From contig NZ_SJPT01000002.1 in the NCBI RefSeq assembly GCF_007860095.1, forward strand, positions 620,001 to 684,000: DNA of 64,000 nucleotides. The letters run 5' to 3'. The notes under the pieces are model-generated. The model saw only the letters and a list, made by a program, of their open reading frames with translations, did no database searches and had not been told where the DNA came from. Each line of letters begins with the position of its first letter. Within the stretch, counting starts at the first letter, position 1. The translations under genes were made by a program, and so were the position numbers. Origin of the DNA: Novipirellula galeiformis (GTDB lineage: Bacteria > Planctomycetota > Planctomycetia > Pirellulales > Pirellulaceae). Positions 18,227-26,948 of this stretch are shown here, piece by piece.

Positions 18227-18479
18227 TCAATTGAAGCTGTTCGTGGTTTCACATTCGACACCGTCGATTAGGTGTTGACGAAACAGTTCGATCGCAACCT
18301 GTTTCATGAAGCAGGCTAGGACTCTACCGCACTTGCACAGTCGATACGGTTGACACTGGCACCTCAGCGCTCCGCAAAAACAGTTTGGGACGGCCGTTCG
18401 TATCCGCTGTGCCGCACAAATGGTTTGCTCTGACGGTAGCAGGACGGTTTCGACCACACACCGTCGTGGTCATGTCTTA

Positions 18480-18935
18480 TCAATCTACGTTCGACGCCAG
18501 CAGAGTTTTGTGCGTTTGAAAAACGTTTGGCGAATTGCCGAGTGGATTATTGTCCACAAACGGCATATGGGCCCTCTTCATCGCGTCCATCTTTGCTTGG
18601 CAAGCCGGACACTGCTGAAGGTGAGAAGTGAACGCATTTCGCTGGTCTGGTTTCAATTGCCCCATCACAAACTGCTGCATGGAGGCTTGGACTTCGCTGC
18701 ACGTCACGCCACCGAAGTTGCACTCGCGAAGCGGTTCTTGGTGCGACGGTGGAATGCCAGATCCAGCGAAGTTCCAAACGCCCATTCCTAGCGCTGCCAT
18801 TACAACGATCGGAGCACCAATGCGAGCGACAGACTTACGTCGACGATCGGCGTTGAACCGATTCTGCAATACACCGATAGTGCCTGGCGTACATTCGTCC
18901 CAATCTGAATGAGCTTCAAAATTTTGGCGGACCAT
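18480..18935 (-). CDS. zf-HC2-type anti-sigma-like membrane protein
   Basis: 151 residues. A cytosolic N-terminus (DWDECTPGTI) is followed by one membrane helix (IGAPIVVMAALGMGVWNFA), then VTCSEVQASMQQFVMGQLKP and FTSHLQQCPACQAKM, which is the Cys-(n)-His-x3-Cys-x2-Cys zinc motif of zf-HC2 anti-sigma factors. The zinc motif following the membrane helix is an unusual order, placing it outside the membrane if the N-terminus is in. No sigma factor gene is found immediately upstream, so the partner is unknown. A 76-codon Cys-rich frame lies just downstream but is not convincing. Confidence 0.72.
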   Translation of the reverse strand: MVRQNFEAHSDWDECTPGTIGVLQNRFNADRRRKSVARIGAPIVVMAALGMGVWNFAGSGIPPSHQEPLRECNFGGVTCSEVQASMQQFVMGQLKPDQRNAFTSHLQQCPACQAKMDAMKRAHMPFVDNNPLGNSPNVFQTHKTLLASNVD

Positions 18936-18966
18936 GACCTCGTTCCTCTATCTCTTGTGAAGGCGA

Positions 18967-19026
18967 ACGTAGCGTATGCTGCTACCCTGGGTTTGAAGTG
19001 ATCCCAGGCTACAAGCCTAGCCTACG
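18967..19026. repeat. Palindromic dispersed repeat (family A, diverged copy)
   Basis: CTACCCTGGG..ATCCCAGGCTACAAGCC..AGCCTACG is a shortened, diverged copy of the hairpin seen at 16948. It lies upstream of the anti-sigma-like gene and upstream of the broken nrtS gene. Confidence 0.65.
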
Positions 19027-19149
19027 TCTCTGACGTGCTATCGTTTCTGACGTCTCGCTTCCGACGTCGTTGCATGTCTCTATCGTCGCCTCGTACCGGC
19101 CAAGCGTCTGTGTCGAATCTCACAACGCTGGGATTTTCTTTGCTGACGG

Positions 19150-19432
19150 ATGATCAGGTTGCTACCGTGGCTGAAACGGCCGGTACTCAGAGTGCATGAT
19201 TGGTTTCGTCTGACATTTGCCCCGTCTGGCATTTGCCCCGTCCACTGTTTGGCGTGGGCATGTCCACAGCATCGTGGTTGGAACGAACCTGACAGCCATC
19301 CATCACGGGGACATCCTTCTCAACGGCGAATTCAGATCGCGTCATCTGTTCAAGATTCGCCTGACCTACATCGCTCCCTACGTTGTGTCGGCGCTTTCGA
19401 ACGTGGCAGCGTTGAACCGTCTCGCCAAATAG
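19150..19432 (+). pseudogene. nrtS: NrtS-like nitrate/nitrite transporter, frameshifted by a 16-bp duplication
   Basis: From ATG 19150 the frame reads MIRLLPWLKR..HDWFRLTFAP and then loses sense; a second frame resumes as STVWRGHVHSIVVGTN, TAIHHGDILL and YIAPYVVSALSNV to the stop at 19432. The two join perfectly if one copy of a 16-base tandem duplication (19209-19240) is removed. The joined ~88-residue protein resembles NrtS, a small two-helix membrane protein implicated in nitrate/nitrite transport (pattern VGT...INHGD.ll.G.....lLKi.LTY.VPY.VST.S.V). As it stands the gene is disrupted. Confidence 0.65.
19209..19240. repeat. 16-bp tandem duplication inside nrtS-like gene
   Basis: TCTGACATTTGCCCCG is followed immediately by TCTGGCATTTGCCCCG, differing at one base. 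Sixteen is not a multiple of three, so it shifts the frame of the surrounding gene. Confidence 0.9.
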
Positions 19433-19527
19433 TTTTGTAAGGAAATCCTGACGAATGCGTCGACTTCGTGTAACTGCTAGAGCGTAGCTCCCCGGCTACG
19501 AATCACCGCAATCCAAGGGCTCCAATA

Positions 19528-21216
19528 ATGGAAACGATCAATAACCAGACGACCGCGGCTAGCATGGATGCCTCAGGTCAGCCAACACAAAGACACTTTA
19601 GAACCGGTCCGAACCGACTCAATCTCGTCATTCGCTGGGTGTCGACCCTGTGCATTCTAGCTTCACTTTTAACGCTCGTCCGTTCGCTTCCGTTTGACCA
19701 AGCTATGTCAGCAGCGAAAGGCTGGATCTCCGGATTGGAATTCTGGGGGCCGATCGTCTTGGCCCTTCTGTACATTGTCGCAACGGTGCTGTTTTTTCCA
19801 GCCACGATTCTGAGTCTGGCGGCCGGCGCGATGTTCGGGCTTGGTGTCGGGACAGCCACTGTTTCCGTTGGATCGACGTTAGGAGCCTGCTTGGCGTTTC
19901 TGATCGCTCGCTACGGAGCACGCGATAAAGTTGCGGCGATGGCGAGCGGCAACCGCCACTTTGGTGCGATTGATCGAGCCATCGAGGAGGGAGGCTGGAA
20001 AATTGTCGGCCTATTGCGTCTCTCTCCTGCGATTCCATTCAATGCCCAGAACTACATGTACGGCCTGACTCCGATCCGATTTTGGCCCTACGCCGTGACC
20101 AGTTGGATTGCGATGCTTCCTGGCACATTTCTGTACGTTTACCTCGGGCATGTGACTGGCGCAGCCGTTGGCGCCGATCGAGAACGCACGACGTTCGAGT
20201 GGGCGATGCTGGCGATTGGCCTATTGGCGACAGCCGTTGTGACGGTATATGTCACACGATTGGCTAACCGCAAACTAAAAGAACAAGTGCACGAAGCACC
20301 GGAAAAGGGCCAACCGACGGATAGCGTTCGGACATCGTCTAACGTGCCGTCAGCTCCGAGAACACGAAGCACGGTGATCTTGGCGAGTGCTGCACTGCTA
20401 CTTGTCGCGACTGCGACCTATACACATCTCAATGCGGGGGCGATCGAACGCAAATTAGCGAGTCTTTTTGGACCGCCGCAAGTCGATCTTCAAGAAGCGT
20501 ATTCCGCGAATACTGCAGGACCGGCGATGGATCATTCGACGCTGGATGCCTTGCTAAAGAAACATGTCGACAAAAACGGATGGGTCGACTACGAAGGCCT
20601 GAAAGACAACGAAGCGAAACTCGACAGCTACCTCAGTGCGGTCGCTGCTGCACCGTTTAACGAGTTTGGACGCGACGAAAAGTTGGCCCTGCTGATCAAC
20701 GGTTACAACGCGTCGACCTTAAAGTTAATCCTCGATCACATGCCAATGAAATCGATTATGGATATTCCCGAATCCGAACGTTGGGACGCAATACGTTGCA
20801 ACATTGGCGGACACAAGTTGAGTCTGAATCAGATTGAGCATGAGCAGATTCGCCCCAAGTTCGCCGAGCCACGCGTCCATTTCGCGTTGGTGTGTGCAGC
20901 GGTTGGATGTCCACCACTGCGTAATGAGGCGTACGTGGCAAATCGAATTGAAGAACAATTGCAAGAGCAGACCGAGTACGTCCATCATCACAAAACGTGG
21001 TTCACCTTCGATACCTCGTCCAACAAGTTAGAGCTAACCAAACTCTACAACTGGTACGGAGATGATTTTGAGCAGGTCGCCGGCAGCGTTTCTCAGTTTG
21101 CAGCTAGCTACTCAACCAAATTGAAGCAGGCTCTGGACCACGGCACCGCCCCGCACCCTGACTGGCTGCCCTACGATTGGAAGCTCAACAGCTTAAAGAA
21201 CAAACAGCCGCGATAA
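19528..21216 (+). CDS. TVP38/TMEM64-type membrane protein fused to DUF547 domain
   Basis: 562 residues in two parts. Residues ~30-250 are a TVP38/TMEM64 (DedA-related, VTT-domain) membrane protein: helices around WVSTLCILASLLTLV, FWGPIVLALLYIVATVLFFP, the hallmark FFPATILSLAAGAMFGLGVG and GLLRLSPAIPFNAQNYMYGL. After a linker and another membrane segment (VILASAALLLVATATY) a DUF547 domain occupies ~335-545: VDYEGLKDN, LLINGYNASTLKLIL, LSLNQIEHE, RVHFALVCAAVGCPPL, YNWYGDDF and a terminal YDWKLN. TVP38-type proteins are lipid scramblase or transporter relatives; DUF547 has unknown function. The same two domains occur as separate neighbouring genes at 31563 and 32696. Confidence 0.9.
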   Translation: METINNQTTAASMDASGQPTQRHFRTGPNRLNLVIRWVSTLCILASLLTLVRSLPFDQAMSAAKGWISGLEFWGPIVLALLYIVATVLFFPATILSLAAGAMFGLGVGTATVSVGSTLGACLAFLIARYGARDKVAAMASGNRHFGAIDRAIEEGGWKIVGLLRLSPAIPFNAQNYMYGLTPIRFWPYAVTSWIAMLPGTFLYVYLGHVTGAAVGADRERTTFEWAMLAIGLLATAVVTVYVTRLANRKLKEQVHEAPEKGQPTDSVRTSSNVPSAPRTRSTVILASAALLLVATATYTHLNAGAIERKLASLFGPPQVDLQEAYSANTAGPAMDHSTLDALLKKHVDKNGWVDYEGLKDNEAKLDSYLSAVAAAPFNEFGRDEKLALLINGYNASTLKLILDHMPMKSIMDIPESERWDAIRCNIGGHKLSLNQIEHEQIRPKFAEPRVHFALVCAAVGCPPLRNEAYVANRIEEQLQEQTEYVHHHKTWFTFDTSSNKLELTKLYNWYGDDFEQVAGSVSQFAASYSTKLKQALDHGTAPHPDWLPYDWKLNSLKNKQPR

Positions 21217-21258
21217 GCATGTCTTTCGGTATCTTCCGGTTAAACGCCGGTCATTCTG

Positions 21259-21330
21259 TGAGCCGACGCCGCTAGCCGCGGGCCGGTAAATTGTGTGGGA
21301 AACATGCCCCCGGGTAGTGCCGTCGGCTCA
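21259..21330. repeat. Inverted repeat downstream of the fusion gene
   Basis: TGAGCCGACGCCGCTAGCCG at 21259 and an inverted, partly mismatched copy ending GTGCCGTCGGCTCA at 21330 can form a long hairpin about 40 bases after the stop codon. It could be a REP-like element or transcript-end hairpin; there is no U-run. Confidence 0.65.
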
Positions 21331-21469
21331 GATCATTATGTTGAACGTCTCATATTGACCTGCTTAGATCAAAGGCATGCCATCTTCTGCGTTAGACGTT
21401 GACGTTACTTACTGAAACGTTGATGACTTCCGTACGGCTCTTGCCGCCATGAAGTGGCCTAGGCTTCGT

Positions 21470-22219
21470 TCAAACAAGGCGAACAATGTCGCTCTCGGCA
21501 AACAGCGAGGGCGGAATGGTCAGCCCCATTGCTGCGTAGAGTGACGGTGGAACGCTGATGTCCCCCAGGTACAACTCTCCGACATGACGCGAGCCGGCCG
21601 CGGAGAATAGGCCCGACTTGGGTAGGGCCAATGTGAATGTCGCTGCTGCTAGAATCGACGTATCGGACACCCCGCCGGAGGCAGCGTCAATCCCGGATGG
21701 TGTATCCAATGCGAGGGTGGGCGCCGGCTGTTGGTTGGACCAACGAATCAAGTCCGCTGCGCGCCCCCTTGGATTTCCCCGCAGGCTGTATCCGATCACC
21801 CCGTCCAGGATGACATCGACTTCACGGCCGGGAAGCGACTTATCGTCAACCGGAATGCCAAGCTGTTGGACGATCGAGAGTTGATGAGCCGGTACGCCTT
21901 CGAACGCGCCGCTAGGCTTGGTGAGAAGGACAGAAACGTTCGCTCCCCAACAGTGCAGCCGGCGAGCTGCGACCAGGGCACCTCCGCCATTACCGCCCCG
22001 CCCCGCAAGTGCAACCACATTCTTGCCGCGAAGCGAATTGCCCAGGAATCGTGTAGCAGCTAGCCGGGCCAATCCGCGTCCCGCGTTTTCCATCATTTGG
22101 AGAAGCACAATCCCATAGTCCTCGATCATTGCACGATCGACTTCGATCATCTGCTCCGTCGTCAAATGCGGTAACGCGTTTACGGCGACTTGGGGGAAAC
22201 GATCTGTAGTATTGGGCAC
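21470..22219 (-). CDS. nnrE: NAD(P)H-hydrate epimerase (YjeF N-terminal domain)
   Basis: 249 residues from GTG 22219, with AGGAG upstream. It contains the YjeF_N landmarks: LTTEQMIEVDRAMIEDYGI, LLQMMENAGRGLARLA with the conserved NAGRG, VVALAGRGGNGGGALVAARR, DVILDGVIGYSLRGNPRG and LALDTPSGIDAASG. The enzyme interconverts R and S forms of damaged NAD(P)HX so that the dehydratase can repair them. The usual C-terminal ADP/ATP-dependent dehydratase domain is absent, so this is a stand-alone epimerase. It is divergent from glutamate dehydrogenase, the first of a run of NAD(P)-dependent enzymes. Confidence 0.92.
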   Translation of the reverse strand: MPNTTDRFPQVAVNALPHLTTEQMIEVDRAMIEDYGIVLLQMMENAGRGLARLAATRFLGNSLRGKNVVALAGRGGNGGGALVAARRLHCWGANVSVLLTKPSGAFEGVPAHQLSIVQQLGIPVDDKSLPGREVDVILDGVIGYSLRGNPRGRAADLIRWSNQQPAPTLALDTPSGIDAASGGVSDTSILAAATFTLALPKSGLFSAAGSRHVGELYLGDISVPPSLYAAMGLTIPPSLFAESDIVRLV

Positions 22220-22578
22220 ACTCGTTCTCCTGGAATGTGTGATTGATTGGCGTTGCGTCCGAGAGTGTACGTTTCACGCTACCGCTGGGATCGCATCTGT
22301 TTTGAATCGCGGTGAGCGACCATCGACGGATTTTGGTTGGATGATACGCATTTTCGTGTAAGAAATTCTAGCGTCCGTCGTCACCTCTTTAGCTTGCACG
22401 AATGCGGCACGCAAACTTTCACTTGGCCAAACAACATGCTTGCCGTTTGGGCACCGCTCGCATCGAGGAACGGGGGGCAAACGAACGTTGGCTGAGTGAG
22501 GGCCTTTAACAAGAGATTGACACCGGTGGCATGATTCAGTGCACGGACAACTATACCTGAGAAGTTGGAGACGATTGA
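22220..22578. other. Divergent promoter region of nnrE and gdhA
   Basis: About 360 bases with no supported gene; it should carry the promoters for the two divergent genes. I see no strong operator symmetry. Confidence 0.4.
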
Positions 22579-23931
22579 ATGTGGATTGAACAATGCGAAG
22601 AAACGGACTGCTTCATGCACGGGCTTGAACGGCGGAATCCCGGGGAACAGGAGTATCACCAAGCGGTGCGGGAGTTCGTCGAATCCGTCATGCCATTCGT
22701 GCTAAAGCACCGTAAGTACAAAGACGCTCAGATACTCGAAAGGATGACGGAGCCGGATCGCATCGTCATCTTTCGCGTCACTTGGGAAGACGACGCTGGC
22801 AACATTCGAGCAAATCGGGCATGGCGAGTGCAATTCAACAATTCGATTGGACCGTACAAAGGCGGAATGCGGTTGCATCCCGACGTAACGTTGAGCGTCC
22901 TGAAGTTTCTCGGATTCGAGCAGACCTTCAAGAATAGTCTCACCGGACTACCGATGGGTGGGGCTAAAGGCGGGGCGAATTTCAACCCCAAGGGAAAGAG
23001 CGATCGCGAAGTCATGCGATTCTGTCAATCGTTGATGATTGAACTGCATCGCCACATTGGCGAAGACACGGACGTTCCGGCCGGTGACATCGGCGTCGGT
23101 GCCCGTGAGGTTAGCTACCTGTTCGGGCAGTACAAACGACTCGAAAATCGCTTCGCGGGAATCTTAACGGGCAAGGGACTAACCTTCGGCGGCAGTCTCG
23201 TCAGGACCGAGGCCACCGGTTACGGATGCGTCTACTTCTGCGAGAATATGTTCAATCAGGTCGGCGATAGCCTCAGGGGGAAGACGTGTGTGGTATCGGG
23301 TTCGGGAAACGTCGCGATCTACACCGCCGAGAAAGCCCACGAGTTAGGCGGCAAGGTTGTCACGATGTCCGATTCATCCGGCTTCGTTCACGATCGGGCG
23401 GGCATCGATGCCGAGAAACTGGCGTTCATCAAAGATCTCAAAGAGGTGCGTCGGGGACGAATCTCGGAGTATGCCGACAAGTTCGACGGCGTCACGTTCC
23501 ACGCCGATGAACGTCCCTGGAATGTACCTTGCGATGTCGCTTTTCCATGTGCCACGCAGAACGAGATCAACCTGGACGATGCGAATGCCTTGATTGGCAA
23601 CGGAGTCAAAGCCGTCAGCGAAGGTGCCAACATGCCTACCGAACTGGCTGGCGCTCATGCGTTCCTTGACGCCAAGATCCTATACGGTCCGTCAAAAGCC
23701 GCCAATGCCGGCGGCGTTGCGGTGTCAGGTTTAGAGCAAAGTCAAAACGCCTTGCGACTTTCATGGAGTCGCGAAGACGTCGACGAGAAACTGAAGACCA
23801 TCATGCGTGATATCCACGACAAGTGTGTTGAGCACGGTCAGACCGACGGATTTGTGAACTATGTTCGTGGATCAAATATCGCGGGGTTCATCAAAGTGGC
23901 CGACGCCATGCTGGCTTACGGCGTTGTTTAA
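22579..23931 (+). CDS. gdhA: NADP-specific glutamate dehydrogenase
   Basis: 450 residues, the length of hexameric bacterial NADP-GDH. Landmarks: WEDDAGNIRANRAWRVQFN, the substrate-binding YKGGMRLHP and FEQTFKNSLTGLPMGGAKGG with the catalytic Lys, DVPAGDIGVGAREVSYLFGQ, LTFGGSLVRTEATGYG and the Rossmann fingerprint VVSGSGNVAIYTAEKA. It interconverts 2-oxoglutarate plus ammonia and glutamate with NADPH. The malic enzyme gene starts 19 bases after its stop, pointing to one operon. An alternative start 12 codons later is possible. Confidence 0.96.
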   Translation: MWIEQCEETDCFMHGLERRNPGEQEYHQAVREFVESVMPFVLKHRKYKDAQILERMTEPDRIVIFRVTWEDDAGNIRANRAWRVQFNNSIGPYKGGMRLHPDVTLSVLKFLGFEQTFKNSLTGLPMGGAKGGANFNPKGKSDREVMRFCQSLMIELHRHIGEDTDVPAGDIGVGAREVSYLFGQYKRLENRFAGILTGKGLTFGGSLVRTEATGYGCVYFCENMFNQVGDSLRGKTCVVSGSGNVAIYTAEKAHELGGKVVTMSDSSGFVHDRAGIDAEKLAFIKDLKEVRRGRISEYADKFDGVTFHADERPWNVPCDVAFPCATQNEINLDDANALIGNGVKAVSEGANMPTELAGAHAFLDAKILYGPSKAANAGGVAVSGLEQSQNALRLSWSREDVDEKLKTIMRDIHDKCVEHGQTDGFVNYVRGSNIAGFIKVADAMLAYGVV

Positions 23932-23950
23932 ATCAAAGGACTTACCAATC

Positions 23951-25126
23951 ATGACCGATTTTTTTGAACGCAGCCTGATCCTTCACGAACAACTCCGTGG
24001 AAAGATCGGCATCGTGGGAAAGATGCCGATCGCAAACCGTGATGATTTGTCGTTGGCCTACACCCCCGGAGTTGCGCGCCCGTGTGAAGTAATCGCGAGC
24101 GACGCCAGCAAAGCTCGCGAACTAACGATCAAACGAAACAGCGTTGCCGTGGTGACCGACGGATCGGCGGTCTTGGGACTGGGCAACATTGGCCCGCATG
24201 CAGCGATCCCGGTGATGGAAGGCAAGTCGCTGCTGTTTAAGGAGTTCGCCAACATTGACGCTTGGCCAATTTGCCTCGACGCACAGGACGTTGACGAGAT
24301 CGTTGCTACCGTTCGGCGTATTGCTCCCGTTTTCGGCGGTATCAATTTGGAAGACATCTCGGCTCCACGGTGTTTTGCCGTCGAGCAACAGTTGCAAGAC
24401 ATCGGCATTCCAGTCTTTCACGATGATCAACACGGAACGGCGATCGTCCTGCTCGCTGCGCTGCTTAACGCAGCCAAAGTGCTCCGTCGCGATATCACCC
24501 AAATGAAAGTCGTGATCAACGGAGCGGGTGCTGCCGGCACGGCCATCGCACGTCTGCTGCGTTGTGTCGGTCACTCTCCCAATGTCTGCGTCCCCGTAGA
24601 TGATGTCATTGTGTGTGACTCGAAGGGAGCGATTCACAACGGCCGTGACGATTTAGCCGACTACAAACGCGAACTGCTGCGGTATACGAATCGCAAGCAT
24701 CGCACCGGCACGCTTCAAAATGTGCTTGCCGGAGCAGATGTCTTTATCGGCGTCAGTAAGGGAGGTCTACTTTCCGCGGACGACGTTTCCAAAATGGCAA
24801 GGGACTCGATCGTTTTGGCGATGGCCAACCCCATCCCTGAGATCATGCCGGACGTGGCGCGAAGTGGAGGTGCCGCCGTCGTTGGTACAGGACGCAGCGA
24901 CTTTCCCAACCAGATCAACAACGTGCTCGCTTTTCCAGGAATCTTTCGTGGCGCTTTGGATGCGTCCTCATGTGCGATCACGGAAGAAATGAAAATCGCT
25001 GCCGCCCGCGCGTTGGCCGCCGCAACAACCGATCCGTCACCGGAACGAGTATTGCCCGATCCGTTAGACCGCAGCGTCGCACCTCGTGTGGCCGCCGCCG
25101 TCGCCGAAGCAGCGGAGCGGGAATGA
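23951..25126 (+). CDS. NAD(P)-dependent malic enzyme
   Basis: 391 residues from ATG 23951, close to the short bacterial malic enzyme form without a phosphotransacetylase tail. Diagnostic stretches: LSLAYTPGVARPCEVIA with the catalytic Tyr, AVVTDGSAVLGLGNIGP, the divalent-metal and substrate block INLEDISAPRCFAVE, PVFHDDQHGTAIVLLAALLN and the NAD-binding VVINGAGAAGTAIARLL, plus VLAMANPIPEI. It decarboxylates malate to pyruvate and gives NAD(P)H. Pyruvate is the substrate of the enzyme encoded next. Confidence 0.96.
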   Translation: MTDFFERSLILHEQLRGKIGIVGKMPIANRDDLSLAYTPGVARPCEVIASDASKARELTIKRNSVAVVTDGSAVLGLGNIGPHAAIPVMEGKSLLFKEFANIDAWPICLDAQDVDEIVATVRRIAPVFGGINLEDISAPRCFAVEQQLQDIGIPVFHDDQHGTAIVLLAALLNAAKVLRRDITQMKVVINGAGAAGTAIARLLRCVGHSPNVCVPVDDVIVCDSKGAIHNGRDDLADYKRELLRYTNRKHRTGTLQNVLAGADVFIGVSKGGLLSADDVSKMARDSIVLAMANPIPEIMPDVARSGGAAVVGTGRSDFPNQINNVLAFPGIFRGALDASSCAITEEMKIAAARALAAATTDPSPERVLPDPLDRSVAPRVAAAVAEAAERE

Positions 25127-25167
25127 CTCCAATGAGTCCGCGTCATCCACCATGAACAGGAATAACA

Positions 25168-26814
25168 ATGAAAGCCTCTAATCTATTTGTCAAAGCCCTC
25201 GAGAACGAAGGCGTTGAGTTCGTCTTCGGGATTCCAGGTGAAGAGAATCTCGATTTCCTCGATTCACTATCGAGGTCGAATATCCGGCTGATCCTCACTC
25301 GGCACGAACAAGCTGCCGGTTTCATGGCAGCAACCTATGGACGGCTGACAGGCAAGTCGGGCGTTTGTCTCTCCACACTTGGGCCGGGGGCAACCAACTT
25401 GGTTACAGCCGCCGCTTACGCGCAGCTGGGCGGCATGCCGATGCTGATGATCACGGGGCAAAAGCCAGTCAAGACGAGTAAGCAAGGTCAGTTCCAGATC
25501 ATTGACATCGTCGACATGATGCGTCCGTTGACGAAGTACACGCGGCAACTTGTTAGCGGAGCCAACATCCCATCACGCGTGCGCGAAGCGATGCGCCTCG
25601 CACAAGAAGAAAAACCTGGCGCAGTGCACCTTGAATTGCCCGAAGACATCGCCGCCGAGCAGGTCGGCGAGGTACCGATTCCCGCCAGCCTCGTCCGGCG
25701 GCCGGTCGCCGAAGACAAGTCCATTCACGCGGCTGTAGAGATGATCCGTGCTGCCAAGTCGCCCCTGTTGTTAGTGGGTGCCGGCGCGAACCGCAAACGG
25801 ACGTGCAACATGCTTCGGCAGTTCGTGGCCAAGTTGGGTATCCCCTTCGCAACGACTCAGATGGGCAAAGGCGTCATCGACGAGCGAGACCCGTTGTTTC
25901 TCGGCAACACAGCTCTTTCGTCGAATGACTTCGTGCACCGAGCATTCGAGGCGGCAGATCTAATCATCAATGTCGGCCATGACGTGGTCGAAAAGCCACC
26001 GTTCTTCATGCACGCCGGCGGCGTCAAAGTCATCCATGTCAACTTCTCATCGGCGTCTGTCGATCCGGTCTACTTTCCGCAAGTCGAGGTCGTAGGCGAT
26101 ATCGCAAATAGCATCTGGCGGTTGATGGGGGAGCTAAAGCCACATCCGCATTGGGACTTCTCTCGCTTCATGACGGTTCGCAAAGCGGCCGAGGCCAGCG
26201 TTGCCCAAGGTGCCGACGACGATCGCTTTCCAATTTATCCACAACGGCTGGTTGCGGACGTTAGAAACGCAGTGCAAAAACGCGGAATCGTCGCACTCGA
26301 CAACGGAGTTTATAAGATTTGGTTCGCGCGAAACTACAAGGCAACCGCGCCGAACACGGTGTTGCTCGATAACGCCCTGGCAACGATGGGAGCCGGGCTG
26401 CCGTCGGCGATGGCAGCCAAATTGGTCCATCCGGATCGGCAAGTTATGGCGATCTGCGGCGACGGTGGCTTCATGATGAACTCGCAAGAACTGGAAACGG
26501 CCGTGCGGTTGAATCTCGATCTCGTCGTCTTGGTCCTGCGTGATGATGCCTATGGGATGATCAAATGGAAGCAGGCCAACATGGGGCTGAAGAATTTCGG
26601 ACTGGACTACGGCAACCCTGACTTCGTCAAGTACGCGGAAGCCTATGGCGCAAACGGGCATCGTGTCGCGTCGAGTGAGGAACTACTGCCGTTGCTCTCC
26701 CAATGCTTGGATTCGCCCGGTGTCCATCTGATTGAAGTACCCGTCGATTACTCGGAGAATGACCGCATTCTCAATCACGAGATTCAAGCACTCAGTCGTA
26801 GCCTAGGCTTCTAG
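25168..26814 (+). CDS. Acetolactate synthase large subunit-like ThDP enzyme
   Basis: 548 residues. ThDP-enzyme features: FVFGIPGEENLDFLDSL and LTRHEQAAGFMAATYGRLTG (catalytic Glu region), TLGPGATNLVTAAAYA, PVKTSKQGQFQ and the ThDP/Mg site AICGDGGFMMNSQELETAVR with GDGG...N. It most resembles the catabolic-type acetolactate synthases that lack a small subunit; none is encoded nearby. It joins two pyruvates to acetolactate. Together with the upstream malic enzyme it would drain malate toward acetolactate/acetoin or branched-chain amino acids. The last codons (RSLGF and stop) lie inside a family A palindromic repeat. Confidence 0.9.
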   Translation: MKASNLFVKALENEGVEFVFGIPGEENLDFLDSLSRSNIRLILTRHEQAAGFMAATYGRLTGKSGVCLSTLGPGATNLVTAAAYAQLGGMPMLMITGQKPVKTSKQGQFQIIDIVDMMRPLTKYTRQLVSGANIPSRVREAMRLAQEEKPGAVHLELPEDIAAEQVGEVPIPASLVRRPVAEDKSIHAAVEMIRAAKSPLLLVGAGANRKRTCNMLRQFVAKLGIPFATTQMGKGVIDERDPLFLGNTALSSNDFVHRAFEAADLIINVGHDVVEKPPFFMHAGGVKVIHVNFSSASVDPVYFPQVEVVGDIANSIWRLMGELKPHPHWDFSRFMTVRKAAEASVAQGADDDRFPIYPQRLVADVRNAVQKRGIVALDNGVYKIWFARNYKATAPNTVLLDNALATMGAGLPSAMAAKLVHPDRQVMAICGDGGFMMNSQELETAVRLNLDLVVLVLRDDAYGMIKWKQANMGLKNFGLDYGNPDFVKYAEAYGANGHRVASSEELLPLLSQCLDSPGVHLIEVPVDYSENDRILNHEIQALSRSLGF

Positions 26815-26857
26815 CGTGTGACCGCGACAAAACCCAGCCTGGAAGCCTAGGCTACGG
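26798..26857. repeat. Palindromic dispersed repeat (family A) overlapping a gene end
   Basis: GTAGCCTAGGCTTCTAG at 26798 and the inverted AGCCTGGAAGCCTAGGCTAC ending near 26856 form the hairpin. The left arm supplies the final codons and the stop of the acetolactate synthase gene, so it insertion-modified or overlapped the gene end; it may also end the transcript. Confidence 0.85.
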
Positions 26858-26948
26858 CCAATTGACCGCGGAACAACACTCAACGCGACGATAGCGTTCA
26901 AGTTTGAACCCTGTAGAGAAACATCCAAATGCCAGTTTCGGAGAAACC

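Noticed and set aside
18227-18457. 76-codon Cys-rich minus-strand frame after the anti-sigma-like gene
   Set aside because: No recognisable family, no ribosome-binding site, and the Cys pattern does not match a known motif.
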